This document shows positions 53,317 through 61,695 of a DNA stretch of 64,000 nt, in pieces (the first letter of the stretch is position 1; each line of letters opens with the position of its first letter). The notes beneath the pieces are model-generated. The model had not been told where the DNA came from, searched no databases, and was given only the letters and a program-made list of their open reading frames with translations. Source of the stretch: UBA8524 sp964215915 (GTDB taxonomy: Bacteria > Bacteroidota > Bacteroidia > UBA8524); NCBI GenBank assembly GCA_964215915.1, contig CAXPEB010000059.1:1-64000 (forward strand). Reading direction: 5' to 3'. The position numbers and the translations under genes are program-made.

Positions 53317-53334
53317 CCTTCAGCAATCGATACC

Positions 53335-53685
53335 ATGGCACATACTGCAACTACCGATAACGAAACCCTGATGTATGAAAACAATCAGGAGATGCTGTAC
53401 CACGGCGAAAGTCACGGTACCAAGGAGATATGGAAGATTTTCGGTCTGCTGACCGTTATCACCATTCTCGATATCATCCTTTATTTCATGATGGATCCTA
53501 CCATGTTCCGTAACATTATCTTTATCGTGTTCGGAATAGTGAAAGCCTACCTTATCGTAGGGTATTTCATGCACATGAAACATGAAAGGCTTAACCTGGC
53601 GCTTTCCATCATCGTACCCGTTCTCTTTATTGTGGGGCTGATCTTCGGCCTTCTGTTTGAAGGAAACTTCTGGAGTACGGTCTGA
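53335..53685 (+). CDS. Cytochrome c oxidase subunit IV (prokaryotic type)
   Basis: 116 residues. Three membrane helices: IFGLLTVITILDIILYFM, IIFIVFGIVKAYLIVGYFMH and LSIIVPVLFIVGLIFGLLF. KAYLIVGYFMHMKHE is the motif of the COX4/CyoD-like family. Accessory subunit that helps assemble the oxidase. Confidence 0.9.
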   Translation: MAHTATTDNETLMYENNQEMLYHGESHGTKEIWKIFGLLTVITILDIILYFMMDPTMFRNIIFIVFGIVKAYLIVGYFMHMKHERLNLALSIIVPVLFIVGLIFGLLFEGNFWSTV

Positions 53686-53687
53686 TT

Positions 53688-54350
53688 ATGAAACGATACG
53701 GATTTGTCCTGGTACTGGCCCTGCTGGCCATACCTGCCGTTTGGCTTCTCATTCTGAAAAAAGGACAAATTGTTTCCAATAGCCTGCCGGTATACGGCGA
53801 GCGTTATTACGATACACAAGTCGGGGATACGGTGTACCACACCATCTCCGACTTTTCTTTTACCGATCAGGAGGGAGAGACACTAACCAAAAGCGACCTG
53901 GAGGGTAAGATTTACGTGGCCAATTTTTTCTTTACTTCCTGCCCGGATATCTGCCCCACCATGATGGAGAACCTGCGTTTCGTGTACAACAAGTACAAGG
54001 AATCGCCGGATATCCGCTTTGTATCAATGACCGTGGATCCCAAGCGGGATTCGGTTCCCACACTGGCTACTTACGGAAGGGAGCTCGGTGCACAACCCAA
54101 GCAATGGTACCTGCTTACCGGCATGAAATCCATGCTTTATCATGCCGCCGAACACGATTACCTGCTGGCTTCCGTTGAGACTCCGATTGAAAGTGCCTTT
54201 ATCCATAGCGATATGGCCGTACTGATCGACCAGCAATTCCGCATCCGTGGTTTCTACAAAGCCACCGATTTCAATGAAATGCGCCGGCTTAGCGACGACA
54301 TTAAAGCCCTAGTGGTAGAAAGCAATGCCCAACACAAACAAGGAAAATAA
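53688..54350 (+). CDS. SCO1/SenC family copper chaperone
   Basis: 220 residues. One N-terminal membrane anchor, then a thioredoxin fold with the copper site FTSCPDICP (Cys85, Cys89) and a distal His173 in FIHSDMAVLID. SCO proteins deliver copper to, or reduce, the CuA site of subunit II. Starts 2 nt after the subunit IV stop, which fits a role on this oxidase. Confidence 0.94.
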   Translation: MKRYGFVLVLALLAIPAVWLLILKKGQIVSNSLPVYGERYYDTQVGDTVYHTISDFSFTDQEGETLTKSDLEGKIYVANFFFTSCPDICPTMMENLRFVYNKYKESPDIRFVSMTVDPKRDSVPTLATYGRELGAQPKQWYLLTGMKSMLYHAAEHDYLLASVETPIESAFIHSDMAVLIDQQFRIRGFYKATDFNEMRRLSDDIKALVVESNAQHKQGK

Positions 54351-54852
54351 ATATACCAAACTGATCATCGCACTTTCGGTGATCATTCCCCTGGCAGTAG
54401 CCGCTCTTTTCCGGATCCGTATTGACGGGTACGATTTCAGCTTCCTCCCTCCCATCTATGCCTCCATCAATGGCGTAACGGCAGTATTGCTGGTTACGGC
54501 AGTGGCTGCTATCCGGAATGGCAAAAGAAAGCTTCATGAACGCCTGATGAAAACCAGCATGATCCTCTCGGCGGCTTTCCTGGTGATGTATGTGGTATAC
54601 CACATGACCAGCGACCCTACCGAATACGGAGGAAGCGGGTTTATGAAGGGCTTTTACTTTGTAATACTGGTTAGCCATATTGTGCTGAGTGTAAGCGTTA
54701 TCCCCCTTGTGCTCTTTACCTATGTGCGGGCGCTCAACCAGCGTTTCGACAAGCATAAGAAGCTGGCCAAAATCACCTACCCGATTTGGTTGTATGTAGC
54801 GGTGACCGGGGTAATGGTTTATGTGATGATCGCTCCGTATTACGCCCATTAA
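54325..54852 (+). CDS. DUF420 membrane protein
   Basis: 175 residues, five membrane segments. YDFSFLPPIYASINGVTAVLL, KLHERLMKTSMILSAAFLVM, YFVILVSHIVLSVSVIPLVL and ITYPIWLYVAVTGVMVYVM with conserved His residues are the DUF420 pattern. The family accompanies oxidase genes in many bacteria, and an assembly role is suspected but not shown. Overlaps the sco gene by 26 nt. Confidence 0.9.
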   Translation: MPNTNKENKYTKLIIALSVIIPLAVAALFRIRIDGYDFSFLPPIYASINGVTAVLLVTAVAAIRNGKRKLHERLMKTSMILSAAFLVMYVVYHMTSDPTEYGGSGFMKGFYFVILVSHIVLSVSVIPLVLFTYVRALNQRFDKHKKLAKITYPIWLYVAVTGVMVYVMIAPYYAH

Positions 54853-54856
54853 TTCT

Positions 54857-54864
54857 TAAATTTG
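54857..54864 (+). promoter_or_regulatory. -7 box TAAATTTG within the cox operon
   Basis: Perfect TAnnTTTG, only 4 nt before ATG 54869. May give the last two cox genes an internal, leaderless promoter. Confidence 0.45.
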
Positions 54865-54868
54865 AAGC

Positions 54869-55111
54869 ATGAAACGTTGGTTTTTCGCTGTAGTTCTCGG
54901 TTTGATCGGCATCAGCAATGCACTGGCTCAATGCCCGATGTGCAAAACCGCCGTAGAATCCAACCTGAAAAATGAAGGAGCCACGGCAGGACTCGGACTC
55001 AATGACGGTATTCTTTACCTTCTCGGTGCCCCTTACCTGCTTTTCGGCACTGCCTTTTTCATCTGGTACATGAAAAAACGTAAGGCCGAAGCAGAACATG
55101 TGCACGAATAA
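54869..55111 (+). CDS. Small CxxC membrane protein of the cox operon
   Basis: 80 residues. Signal-like first helix ending SNALAQ, then CPMCKTAVESN, and a second helix LYLLGAPYLLFGTAFFIWYM with a charged His/Glu tail. If the first helix is cleaved, the CPMC pair would lie at the very N-terminus of the mature periplasmic part. No named family. Its conservation beside cox genes in Bacteroidota, as I recall it, and the CxxC suggest copper or heme handling; this is inference. Confidence 0.75.
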   Translation: MKRWFFAVVLGLIGISNALAQCPMCKTAVESNLKNEGATAGLGLNDGILYLLGAPYLLFGTAFFIWYMKKRKAEAEHVHE

Positions 55112-55529
55112 AGCGGGCTCGCGGTTCGAGGCCTTTACCCAGCAAAAATGTCCCCGCTGCCGCAGGGGCAAAATGTTTACCCATCGCTTTTATCACCTGA
55201 GCAAATTCCAGGAAATGCATGCCCATTGTCCGGTGTGCGGGGTCAGTTTTGAACCGGAAACCGGATTTTATTGGGGGGCTATGTATATCTCATACGCCAT
55301 TACCGTTGCCATCAGTGTAACCGTAGGTGTCGGTATCCGTATTTTTTACGGCCCCGGCCTCAATATCAATGTGTACATCGCAGCCATCATAAGTACCATG
55401 TTGCTTTTTGTCCCGGTCAGTTTCAGAGTCAGCCGGGCCATCATGCTGCACTTTATCTCCCCGGTCAAATACGACCCAAACTTCGAGTGGGATGGAAAAA
55501 TCCTGGAAGATGACGATCGCATAGACTAG
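55098..55529 (+). CDS. DUF983 protein (zinc ribbon plus two membrane helices)
   Basis: 143 residues. Two CxxC pairs (KCPRCRRGKMF and HCPVCGVSFE) make a zinc ribbon, followed by GFYWGAMYISYAITVAISVT and a second hydrophobic segment VYIAAIISTMLLFVPVSFRV. DUF983 proteins are often encoded with cytochrome oxidase genes; function unknown. Overlaps the preceding gene by 14 nt and ends the operon. Confidence 0.9.
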   Translation: MCTNKAGSRFEAFTQQKCPRCRRGKMFTHRFYHLSKFQEMHAHCPVCGVSFEPETGFYWGAMYISYAITVAISVTVGVGIRIFYGPGLNINVYIAAIISTMLLFVPVSFRVSRAIMLHFISPVKYDPNFEWDGKILEDDDRID

Positions 55530-55534
55530 GTTCA

Positions 55535-55564
55535 TTGTTTATTTGCATTCACTCCTTAACTTCG
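55535..55564 (+). promoter_or_regulatory. Promoter of fhs
   Basis: TTG (55535-55537), 19-nt spacer, TAACTTCG (55557-55564). ATG 55569 is only 4 nt further, so the mRNA may be leaderless. Confidence 0.6.
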
Positions 55565-55568
55565 GGCT

Positions 55569-57257
55569 ATGTCTCAAACCAGCCCCTTTCCCAGCGATAT
55601 AGAAATCGCTCAGAAAGCCAATATGCGTCCCATCCGGGAAATCGCGCAGAACCTTGGAATCGATGAGGACCAGATCGAATTGTACGGAAAGTACAAAGCC
55701 AAACTTCCTCTCGGACTGATCAACGAAAGCAAGGTTGCTCAAAACAACCTCGTGTTGGTTACGGCCATCACTCCCACCCCTGCCGGGGAAGGGAAAACCA
55801 CGACCAGTATCGGACTGAACGAAGGCCTCAACAAGATCGGGAAAAAGGCGATGGCGGTATTGCGTGAGCCTTCTCTGGGACCGGTATTCGGGATCAAAGG
55901 GGGCGCTGCCGGAGGAGGCTATGCCCAGGTGGTGCCTATGGAAGACATCAACCTGCATTTTACCGGTGATTTCTCGGCGATTGAGAAAGCCAATAACCTG
56001 TTGGCTGCTTTGATTGATAACAACCTGCAGAACAAAAAATACGGCTTAGGGATTGATCCCCGTACCATTCTCTGGAAACGGGTCATGGATATGAACGACA
56101 GGGCATTGAGGCATATCGTGATCGGTATCGGAGGTACGGCCAATGGCATTCCCCGGGAAGATGGCTTTAACATCACCGCCGCATCGGAAGTGATGGCCAT
56201 TTTGTGTATGGCCAGTGATTTTGCGGACCTGAAAAAGCGGCTGGGTAATATCTATATCGGGAATACCTTCGAAGGGAAACCGGTTTATGCCCGCGACCTG
56301 AAAGCAGAGAATGCCATGGCCATCCTGCTTAAAGATGCGATCAAACCCAACCTCGTACAAACCCTGGAGAACAACCCGGTGATCATACACGGTGGCCCCT
56401 TTGCCAATATTGCCCAGGGAACAAACACCATCATTGCCACCAAAATGGGCCTCTCTCTGGCGGATTATGTTATCACGGAGGCCGGTTTCGGTGCCGACCT
56501 CGGGGCGGAGAAGTTTATCGATATCAAATGTGCTTCCAGCGGATTAAGGCCCAAAGCCATTGTACTGGTTGCCACCATCCGGGCACTGCGCCACCATGGT
56601 GGTGCCGCTGCGGAAGAATACAATACTCCCAACCTGGAAAGGGTGAAAAAGGGCTATGAAAACCTGGCCAAGCATATTGAAAATTGTAAAAAATACGGGT
56701 ACCACCCCGTAGTGGCTATCAATGCTTTCCCCAGCGATACCGCAGAAGAAGTTCAATTCGTACAACAGCAATGTGAACGGGCCGAATGTACCGCCGTTGT
56801 ATCCCGTGGTTTTGCACAGGGAGGAAACGGAACTACCGAGCTGGCCGAAGCAGTGGTAAAAGAAGTGGAAAGCGGAAGAGGCAACTACACGCAGATCTAC
56901 GATTGGAAGCTGCCAATCCGTGAAAAGATCGAAACCATTGCCCGTGAAATTTACGGTGCCAGTGGCGTCAAATACAGCAGCGAAGCCCTGAGCGCCCTGA
57001 GGAAGATCGAAAAGCTGGGACTGAATGAGCTTCCGGTTTGTATGGCCAAAACTCAGAAATCCTTCTCGGATAATGACAAACTCACCGGTAGGCCGGAGAA
57101 CTTCGAAATCACCGTACGCGATTTTGAGTTCGCCACAGGTGCCGGATTTATCATCCCCATATTGGGTCAGATGATGCGTATGCCCGGGCTTCCCGCTATT
57201 CCTGCTTCAGAAGGCATGAGCATCGATGAACAAGGGGTGATCAGCGGTTTGTCCTGA
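55569..57257 (+). CDS. fhs: Formate-tetrahydrofolate ligase
   Basis: 562 residues, full length. ATP site TPAGEGKTTTSIGLNEGLN (about 74-92), REPSLGPVFGIKGGAAGGGYAQV-type core, NLxQTLENNPVIIHGGPFANIAQG-type text, and the end GLPAIPASEGMSID. Makes 10-formyl-THF from formate for purine and one-carbon metabolism. Its promoter separates it from the cox operon. Confidence 0.97.
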   Translation: MSQTSPFPSDIEIAQKANMRPIREIAQNLGIDEDQIELYGKYKAKLPLGLINESKVAQNNLVLVTAITPTPAGEGKTTTSIGLNEGLNKIGKKAMAVLREPSLGPVFGIKGGAAGGGYAQVVPMEDINLHFTGDFSAIEKANNLLAALIDNNLQNKKYGLGIDPRTILWKRVMDMNDRALRHIVIGIGGTANGIPREDGFNITAASEVMAILCMASDFADLKKRLGNIYIGNTFEGKPVYARDLKAENAMAILLKDAIKPNLVQTLENNPVIIHGGPFANIAQGTNTIIATKMGLSLADYVITEAGFGADLGAEKFIDIKCASSGLRPKAIVLVATIRALRHHGGAAAEEYNTPNLERVKKGYENLAKHIENCKKYGYHPVVAINAFPSDTAEEVQFVQQQCERAECTAVVSRGFAQGGNGTTELAEAVVKEVESGRGNYTQIYDWKLPIREKIETIAREIYGASGVKYSSEALSALRKIEKLGLNELPVCMAKTQKSFSDNDKLTGRPENFEITVRDFEFATGAGFIIPILGQMMRMPGLPAIPASEGMSIDEQGVISGLS

Positions 57258-57261
57258 GGAA

Positions 57262-57627
57262 ATGGAAAAGTCTAAGGAAGAACTGCTGGCTTATGCACTG
57301 AAGATGAGGGAACGGGGCGACCGTTACCGCAGTATCCTTGCTTACCTCGAAAGGGAATGTAACGACCAACAGACTATCGACCATGTCATTTCCATTGTCG
57401 ACAATATGGAATCGAAAAAAACGCTCAAAGTGGATAAAAGTATGGGGGTAAAACCCGATTATACAAGCCTTATCTTCGGAAGTCTTTTTATTGGATCCGG
57501 GTTATTTCTAGTGGTCTTTCTTTGGGAAAAAGGATGGATTTCCATCATTCCATTCATTCTAATTTCAATGGGCATTTATGGTTTAGGGAAGAGCAGGTCG
57601 GGGAATAGAAATAGGACTAAACCCTAA
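57262..57627 (+). CDS. Hypothetical protein with two membrane helices
   Basis: 121 residues. The N-terminal ~60 are charged and helical (LAYALKMRERGDRYRSILAY, a pattern seen in small cytoplasmic helical bundles); two hydrophobic segments follow (LIFGSLFIGSGLFLVVFLW and ISIIPFILISMGIYGL) and a basic tail. 4 nt after fhs, so probably cotranscribed with it. I recognise no family. Confidence 0.68.
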   Translation: MEKSKEELLAYALKMRERGDRYRSILAYLERECNDQQTIDHVISIVDNMESKKTLKVDKSMGVKPDYTSLIFGSLFIGSGLFLVVFLWEKGWISIIPFILISMGIYGLGKSRSGNRNRTKP

Positions 57628-57882
57628 ACTCATCTCATCTATACCGTTTCGTGTTGTGACAAAAATCGTCAACCTCAAGTGGCAACGACCTAACAAGTAA
57701 TCCGATAACCCTGATTCACGGACAAATCGCTAATAGCGGCTTTTCCGTCACAAATCCACATTTCTCTATGGAGGATATTCTAAAAATCAGGAAGGGACTT
57801 ATTGAGGAAATCAAAGCATCCCGGAAATAATTAGTACGGAAACCTCACGTTAATCCACCTGAACCAGCTACTTTAAGGATCC
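57628..57882. other. Intergenic stretch with a possible 20-residue ORF
   Basis: At 57768-57830 an ORF encodes MEDILKIRKGLIEEIKASRK. It may be a remnant or chance. The stretch also holds the short palindrome CGCTA-A-TAGCG at 57728-57738. No other feature recognised. Confidence 0.3.
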
Positions 57883-58593
57883 ATGAAACCAGGACTTCTT
57901 CCCGTCATTTTAATCTTTATAACTGTTGCTACCCAGGCCCAGAATCAATTTACCCTGAAATCCAGGGTAGGCTCCATGCAGGTTCGGGTGAATGGACAGG
58001 AATACTTTGTCGATAGCATAGGAACCCAAATTAATACCCAATACCCTGGCTTTGATACCCTGATATTTCTGGCCGAAGGGCCAAATAGTGAGGAGCCCGT
58101 ATTTTGCAACTTCAAACCTGACTCAGTGTATGCTGTTTCCCTCGCCTGCTGTGGGAGCCTGGATCTCTTTCCGGCTTCACGCTTTGAATATGACAGCCTG
58201 TTTCTGTGGGACTACCGCGAGGATTTTGGCCGCATACAAAACCACCTCATGGACCGGCCCTTTCTTTCCATACGCACAAAACACCCTCCCACAGACAGCC
58301 TCTACGCCTGGCATGCTGATGCCTCCTGCATCACTGAGTATAAAATGATTGACACCGCAACCTGGCAACTGGGAGTTCCTCCAAAATGCTTTTATTGGAC
58401 CAATATCACTTATATCCGGTTTTTTAAGCAAGATGAAAGGCTGGCCTCAAAAGAAGAAAGCCACACAGGAGAACTCCTTGACATTCCGAATGTCGTTGAA
58501 CTTTCTTCGATAGCCATAAGACTCTTTGACAACGAGCGCTTTGTGATTGTGTATAATGAGCGAACCAATCAAATAACATTGGAGTATGAATAA
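57883..58593 (+). CDS. Secreted hypothetical protein
   Basis: 236 residues. Signal peptide MKPGLLPVILIFITVATQAQ; the mature part is predicted beta-rich, with several Cys (VFCNFKPDS, LACCGSLD, ASCITEY, PKCFYW), many aromatics, and no sorting domain. No family recognised. Flanked by longer than usual non-coding stretches with slightly higher AT content, so it may be a lineage-specific gene. Confidence 0.7.
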   Translation: MKPGLLPVILIFITVATQAQNQFTLKSRVGSMQVRVNGQEYFVDSIGTQINTQYPGFDTLIFLAEGPNSEEPVFCNFKPDSVYAVSLACCGSLDLFPASRFEYDSLFLWDYREDFGRIQNHLMDRPFLSIRTKHPPTDSLYAWHADASCITEYKMIDTATWQLGVPPKCFYWTNITYIRFFKQDERLASKEESHTGELLDIPNVVELSSIAIRLFDNERFVIVYNERTNQITLEYE

Positions 58594-58961
58594 TATGGAC
58601 TTGACGACCCTGTTTAGTCCATCCTTAATATAATACCCCCTGTATATCTACTATTTGCGTTAAAGTGTTAACGATTTTGGCCTGATTATCTGCAATTCTC
58701 TACCTTGGTTTTGATTAACCTCATTCTACATTCATAATTTGACCGTTTATGGGGCTTATATTTCCCCCTAACTTATTTAAAGTTAACCCTTTACTTTCAG
58801 ATTACGTTTTTACTGTTTCAAATCACTACCGGGGCCGGCAAGCCGAATCGGTCTCCGTCCACGCCTTTCTGGCTTTTACGGCATTCTGCCCGCTAATCTG
58901 GCGCATTATCCCCTGTTTGGTTGTTTATGAGGACAATAGCTTTGTATCAAAAGAAAGAATC
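58594..58961. other. AT-rich intergenic region upstream of the VOC gene
   Basis: No convincing gene. An open frame in phase with the VOC gene extends back to 58749, but it would encode an unlikely hydrophobic leader and the true promoter lies inside it at 58916-58944. Confidence 0.5.
58916..58944 (+). promoter_or_regulatory. Promoter of the VOC gene
   Basis: TTTG (58916-58919), 17-nt spacer, TAGCTTTG (58937-58944). ATG 58962 follows after 17 nt with AAGAAAG as a weak ribosome site. Confidence 0.65.
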
Positions 58962-59360
58962 ATGAGCAAAGAATTATGGATTAACCTACCGGTTAGAGAC
59001 ATTGCTGCCTCCCGCGCCTTTTTTCAGGCTATTGGTTTACCGGAACACGATCAACACCGAAATAACCCGGATATGGTCGCTTTGCAAGTCGGCAATACGA
59101 TGGTCATGCTTTTTCCCATCTCTCAATTTGAGCGGTTCGCAGGTACGAATATCAGCGATACCGGCAAAGGATGTGAAATACTGATTTCCTATGGTGCTGG
59201 CAGCAAAGAAGAAGTAGATGAAGTGTATGAAAAGGTAAAGCAGACCGGTGTAGTGGTCTTCGGCCCTCCCCGTCTAGTCGACGGATCCATGTATGGAATG
59301 GGCTTCTGTGACCCGGATGGCCATCGCTGGAACATGCTTTGGATGGAAGGCTGGAACTGA
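58962..59360 (+). CDS. VOC family protein (glyoxalase/bleomycin-resistance fold)
   Basis: 132 residues. One vicinal-oxygen-chelate unit: LWINLPVRDIAASRAFFQAI, MVALQVGNTMVMLFP, and the C-terminal GMGFCDPDGHRWNMLWME, where the GFxDPDGHxW text is diagnostic. Members include extradiol dioxygenases, glyoxalase I and antibiotic-binding proteins; the activity here is open. The start at 58962 matches the promoter and the family's N-terminus. Confidence 0.88.
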   Translation: MSKELWINLPVRDIAASRAFFQAIGLPEHDQHRNNPDMVALQVGNTMVMLFPISQFERFAGTNISDTGKGCEILISYGAGSKEEVDEVYEKVKQTGVVVFGPPRLVDGSMYGMGFCDPDGHRWNMLWMEGWN

Positions 59361-59379
59361 AGGTAATTGACTATTTAAA

Positions 59380-59413
59380 CCCGTTGCGGTAGACGGTTTT
59401 CTGCCGCAACGGG
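59380..59413. terminator. Inverted repeat between VOC gene and recA, possible two-way terminator
   Basis: 10-bp perfect stem CCCGTTGCGG / CCGCAACGGG with a 14-nt loop, between two convergent genes. T runs are weak on both sides. Confidence 0.6.
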
Positions 59414-59425
59414 AATATTCAATTT

Positions 59426-60457
59426 CTATTCGGCCTCTACCTTTTGTTCGACCTTTCCGGTCATGGCCATCTCCTTGATCTGTTTTTCGATCTCTTCAGC
59501 CAGTTCCGGGTTGTCTTTCATCAGTTGTTTTACGCTGTCGCGTCCCTGACCGAGCTTGGTATCGTTGTATGAGAACCAGGATCCACTCTTTTTGATGATC
59601 CCGAAATCTACACCCAGGTCAACGATCTCACCGTTTTTGGAAACTCCTTCTCCGTACATGATATCAAATTCAACCACACGGAAGGGAGGTGCTACCTTAT
59701 TCTTCACCACTTTAACCTTGGTACGGTTACCCACTACGTCCAGTCCGTCTTTCAACTGGCCGATACGGCGAATATCCAAACGCACCGAAGCATAGAACTT
59801 CAGGGCATTTCCTCCGGTAGTTGTTTCCGGGTTTCCGAACATCACCCCGATCTTCTCCCGCAGCTGGTTAATGAAGACACAGATACATTTGGTTTTGTTG
59901 ATGGTACCGGTGAGTTTTCTTAAAGCCTGAGACATCAGTCTTGCCTGAAGTCCCACTTTGGAATCGCCCATTTCTCCCTCGATCTCCGCTCGGGGTACTA
60001 AAGCCGCCACCGAGTCAATTACAATTACATCGATGGCACCGGAACGAATCAGGTTTTCGGCAATCTCCAGGGCCTGCTCGCCGTCATCCGGCTGAGCGAT
60101 CAGCAGGTTTTCCGTATCGATACCCAGCTTCTCCGCATAATAGCGGTCGAAAGCATGTTCCGCATCGATAAAGGCCGCCATTCCTCCCTTTTTCTGCGCT
60201 TCAGCAATGGTATGCAAAGCCAGTGTGGTTTTACCGGAGGATTCCGGGCCATAAATTTCAATAATCCTTCCGGTAGGAAAGCCTCCGATTCCCAGCGCAA
60301 TATCCAACCCGATTGAACCGGTGGAAATATGTTCAACGCCTTCCACCCTCTCATCGGGTGACATACGCATCACTACCCCTTTTCCGTAACTCTTCTCCAG
60401 TTTATCTATTGTCAGCTGTAATGCCTTCAGCTTTTCCTTGTTGTCCGTAGCGGCCAT
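59426..60457 (-). CDS. recA: Recombinase RecA
   Basis: 343 residues, normal RecA length. Walker A GPESSGKTT, Walker B VIVIDSVAALVPRAEIEGEM, L1/L2 DNA-binding loops (VFINQLREKIGVMFGNPETT), and the acidic C-terminal tail ending EQKVEAE. Catalyses strand exchange in homologous recombination. Longer frames start at TTG 60475 and ATG 60472, but a TACTTTTG -7 box overlaps these, so translation more likely begins at ATG 60457 (MAATDN). Confidence 0.96.
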   Translation of the reverse strand: MAATDNKEKLKALQLTIDKLEKSYGKGVVMRMSPDERVEGVEHISTGSIGLDIALGIGGFPTGRIIEIYGPESSGKTTLALHTIAEAQKKGGMAAFIDAEHAFDRYYAEKLGIDTENLLIAQPDDGEQALEIAENLIRSGAIDVIVIDSVAALVPRAEIEGEMGDSKVGLQARLMSQALRKLTGTINKTKCICVFINQLREKIGVMFGNPETTTGGNALKFYASVRLDIRRIGQLKDGLDVVGNRTKVKVVKNKVAPPFRVVEFDIMYGEGVSKNGEIVDLGVDFGIIKKSGSWFSYNDTKLGQGRDSVKQLMKDNPELAEEIEKQIKEMAMTGKVEQKVEAE

Positions 60458-60472
60458 AATTCTAGTTTTCAT

Positions 60473-60480
60473 CAAAAGTA
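60473..60480 (-). promoter_or_regulatory. recA -7 box
   Basis: Minus-strand TACTTTTG. It overlaps the upstream in-frame TTG and supports ATG 60457, 15 nt further, as the real start. Confidence 0.5.
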
Positions 60481-60741
60481 AATGCTGTTCCGTTTAATTC
60501 CGGTCAGGAAATGAGGGAAGTTGTCAACGGAATGTCAAAAAGTAGAAGCTGCCCGTATGCTTATGCCGATTTTGTGAAACTAGCCATCAAACCCATTCGG
60601 TTGTTTCCCTCCCTGCCGGAATCCTAACATAATGGGTTAACACAGGAATAGCAGGCTGTTACCGGAGAAAATCCCTCATAACAGTTCGTCCTTCCTGTAA
60701 AAATATCCATACCCACAGACGCATTTTCATCCTCCGAAAAC

Positions 60742-60770
60742 AAAAAAGCCCCCTGATCTCAGGAGGCTTT
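60742..60770 (-). terminator. Terminator of the peroxiredoxin gene
   Basis: Stem of up to 12 bp with one mismatch, very short loop, followed on the minus strand by TTTTTTG. 27 nt after the gene's stop. Confidence 0.85.
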
Positions 60771-60796
60771 ATAACTTCTATGGTTTTCCTGTTCGC

Positions 60797-61441
60797 TTAG
60801 TGCGTAGACAGGTAAGAGGCGATTCCTTCGGCGGTATCTACCAGCCCGTCTTTGCCCTGGCTCCAGTCAGCCGGACATACTTCGCCTTTTTCTTCGAAAT
60901 ACTGCAGGGCATCCACCATACGCAGCGCTTCGTCGATGCTACGTCCAAGCGGCAAATCGTTCACGATCTGGTGACGCACGATTCCTTCTTTATCGATCAG
61001 GAACAAACCGCGGTAAGCCACGGCATCTTTTCCTTCGTCGCCTACAAATACCATATTGCCGTTTTCATCGTAATCGTAATATCCGGCCAAAACGCCATAA
61101 TTGCTTGCGATAGTTTTGTTGATATCGGCTACCAGCGGATACTCCACACCCTGAATACCTCCGTCGTTCTGCGGAGTGTTCAACCAGGCCCAGTGAGTAT
61201 GCTTGGAGTCAACGGAACAACCTACCACTGCTACACCGCGCTCTTCAAATTCATTGATCCTTTTCTGGAAAGCAATGATCTCAGTCGGACAAACAAAGGT
61301 GAAGTCCATGGGATAGAAAAAGAAGACTACATGCTTCTTTCCCTCGTATTGTGCCAGGGAGAAGTTTTCTACGAAATCTCCACCTTCGGTAACGGCGTCT
61401 GCCTCAAAGTAAGGCGCTTTTTTTCCTACAAGTACTGTCAT
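60797..61441 (-). CDS. Typical 2-Cys peroxiredoxin (AhpC/Prx1 type)
   Basis: 214 residues. Peroxidatic Cys51 in FTFVCPTEI, active-site Pro/Thr just before it (YPMDFTFVCP), resolving Cys189 in GEVCPADW near the C-terminus, and GLFLIDKEGIVRHQ. It reduces H2O2 and organic peroxides, regenerated by thioredoxin or AhpF; no reductase gene is nearby. Diverges from the SGNH gene. Confidence 0.96.
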   Translation of the reverse strand: MTVLVGKKAPYFEADAVTEGGDFVENFSLAQYEGKKHVVFFFYPMDFTFVCPTEIIAFQKRINEFEERGVAVVGCSVDSKHTHWAWLNTPQNDGGIQGVEYPLVADINKTIASNYGVLAGYYDYDENGNMVFVGDEGKDAVAYRGLFLIDKEGIVRHQIVNDLPLGRSIDEALRMVDALQYFEEKGEVCPADWSQGKDGLVDTAEGIASYLSTH

Positions 61442-61492
61442 GGTTTTTTACGTTGTTTTTGGGTTAAACAAGGCTTTCGCCTAATTGTTGCG

Positions 61493-61500
61493 CAAAGTTA
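61493..61500 (-). promoter_or_regulatory. -7 box of the peroxiredoxin gene
   Basis: Minus-strand TAACTTTG, 51 nt before the start codon. No clear -33. Confidence 0.5.
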
Positions 61501-61659
61501 AAATTTGCCTTTTGCTTTTGCCAGTAGTCGAAATGTTAAGATTAAAACAAAGGCTCCCGATCAGAAAATTACGGTATCCCGATACTCCCTATTTTGCGAT
61601 CATCCGCAAACCCTTTGAACATACGTATCCACAATTCCACCGCCTGTGTATTACTAAAA

Positions 61660-61689
61660 TTGCAGGAATTCCGACTCTTTCTACCTTTG
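61660..61689 (+). promoter_or_regulatory. Promoter of the SGNH gene pair
   Basis: TTG (61660-61662), 19-nt spacer, TACCTTTG (61682-61689). ATG 61696 is 6 nt further, again near-leaderless. Confidence 0.7.
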
Positions 61690-61695
61690 TCCGGA

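Larger units (their letters stand above)
60458..60796. other. Intergenic region upstream of recA
   Basis: It contains the recA -7 box and the prx terminator, described separately. No other gene or SOS box recognised. Confidence 0.5.

Noticed and set aside
57654..57753. TTGTGAC and GTCACAA 86 bp apart as ends of a small mobile element
   Set aside because: Arms are only 7 bp, there is no target duplication or transposase, and chance is a sufficient explanation.
57768..57830. 20-residue ORF as a toxin-antitoxin remnant
   Set aside because: Too short to assign; no partner gene or recognisable family. Kept only as a note on the intergenic stretch.
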